From: an uncultured Clostridia bacterium
GTDB lineage: Bacteria > Bacillota > Clostridia > Lachnospirales > Anaerotignaceae
Assembly (NCBI GenBank): GCA_910583755.1
Contig: CAJTZO010000023.1
Coordinates: 1-41,356 of the forward strand
Direction of reading: 5' to 3'
DNA: 41,356 nt
Shown: piece after piece, positions 41,047-41,356 of the stretch
Layout: each line of letters opens with the position of its first letter
How positions within the stretch are numbered: position 1 is the first letter of the stretch
Notes under the pieces: model-generated
What the model was told of the DNA's origin: nothing
Database searches by the model: none
Seen by the model: only the letters and a program-made list of their open reading frames with translations
Position numbers and translations under genes: made by a program

Positions 41047-41356
41047 TTGAAAGTAACAATTTTAGAACATATCAAAGAATCTTTAAAAAAAATAAAAGAG
41101 GATACCACAAATAAAATCAGTGAATTAGCAACCCAAACAGTGGAGGCAATGGAAGAATTAGAAAACCAAAAAGCAGATACTTCCCATAAACATAGTGCAG
41201 GTGACATTAATAGTGGTACATTGCCTGTTGCAAGAGGTGGCACAGGGGCAACAGCAGCTGCTGCTGCTAGAACAAATTTAGGGATTACACCAGCTAATAT
41301 AGGTGCAGCAGCAAGTTCTCATACCCATAATTATGCGGGTTCTTCCAGTGCAGGCG
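41047..41356 (+). CDS. Tail fibre protein, partial (runs off window)
   Basis: The open frame starts at TTG 41047, behind GAGGTGAT, and is cut by the window end after 103 codons. Residues 1-45 form a coiled coil (HIKESLKKIKEDTTNKISELA). Then come KHSAGDINSGTLPVARGGTGATAAAAARTNLGI and SHTHNYAG, the collagen-like or phage tail repeat modules of distal fibres. The receptor-binding end is beyond the window. Confidence 0.8.
   Translation, partial: MKVTILEHIKESLKKIKEDTTNKISELATQTVEAMEELENQKADTSHKHSAGDINSGTLPVARGGTGATAAAAARTNLGITPANIGAAASSHTHNYAGSSSAG

Larger units (their letters stand above)
4807..41356 (+). mobile_element. PBSX/Xkd-type myovirus prophage, right end outside window
   Basis: A continuous run of phage genes in a normal temperate order: integrase, immunity region, early genes, replication, late regulator, packaging, capsid, contractile tail, baseplate and tail fibres. 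Sheath, tube, LysM, DUF2577, DUF2634, baseplate J and DUF2313 genes match the B. subtilis PBSX xkd set, so the particle is a contractile-tailed one. A complete replication module suggests a true temperate phage lineage rather than a defective bacteriocin. The integrase is interrupted and lysis genes are not in the window. Confidence 0.93.

Noticed and set aside
37570..41356. Diversity-generating retroelement target in the fibre genes
   Set aside because: No reverse transcriptase gene or second template copy of any fibre segment is in the window.
1..41356. tRNA or rRNA genes
   Set aside because: No cloverleaf-like or rRNA sequence was noticed in any gene-free gap; the gaps are explained by promoters, hairpins or repeats.

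Overview
The window is AT-rich, densely coded DNA from a low-GC Firmicute, most likely a Clostridia member. The evidence is strong AGGAGG-type ribosome binding sites, GTG and TTG starts, large serine recombinases and phage families typical of clostridial prophages. No host housekeeping gene, rRNA or tRNA is visible, so a genus cannot be given. Two nested mobile elements fill it.

(1) Positions 1 to about 4807 are the end of an integrated element carrying three tandem large serine recombinases; the rest lies beyond the left edge. It sits inside the tyrosine integrase gene of the neighbouring prophage. The integrase reading frame is normal up to the catalytic HxxR motif, then runs into unrelated element sequence and lacks the nucleophilic tyrosine.

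(2) About 4807 to 41356 is a PBSX/Xkd-type contractile-tailed (myovirus-like) prophage that continues past the right edge. Its order is: leftward integrase remnant, accessory gene and CI-type repressor; a divergent operator/promoter region; rightward Cro-like regulator, BRO/KilA-C antirepressor and an excisionase-like protein; several small early proteins; a replication module (DUF2800 nuclease, DUF2815, family A DNA polymerase, VapE-type primase/helicase, a TGTTACA-repeat region that looks like an origin, VRR-NUC nuclease, SNF2 helicase); a DUF1492/ArpU-like late regulator; packaging (small and large terminase, portal); an accessory segment between portal and scaffold; scaffold, capsid and connectors; an Xkd-type tail (sheath, tube, frameshifted chaperone, NlpC/P60-hub fusion, DUF2577, tape measure, LysM protein, DUF2634, baseplate J, DUF2313); and a set of tail-fibre genes cut by the window end. 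No holin/endolysin cassette is seen; it probably lies to the right.

The most notable points are: the insertion of a serine-recombinase element exactly at the integrase active-site codons; a complete-looking type I toxin-antitoxin unit (28-residue hydrophobic peptide plus a 3'-overlapping antisense RNA with its own promoter) between portal and MuF; a MuF head protein with a C-terminal zincin (HEIGH) domain followed by a tiny acidic gene, resembling a phage polymorphic toxin and immunity pair; an iteron cluster with two interlocking 19-20 bp inverted repeats after the primase/helicase; a canonical -1 frameshift heptamer in the tail chaperone; a possible short RNA with its own promoter and terminator upstream of int; and a tape-measure gene whose best-placed start codon is ATA.
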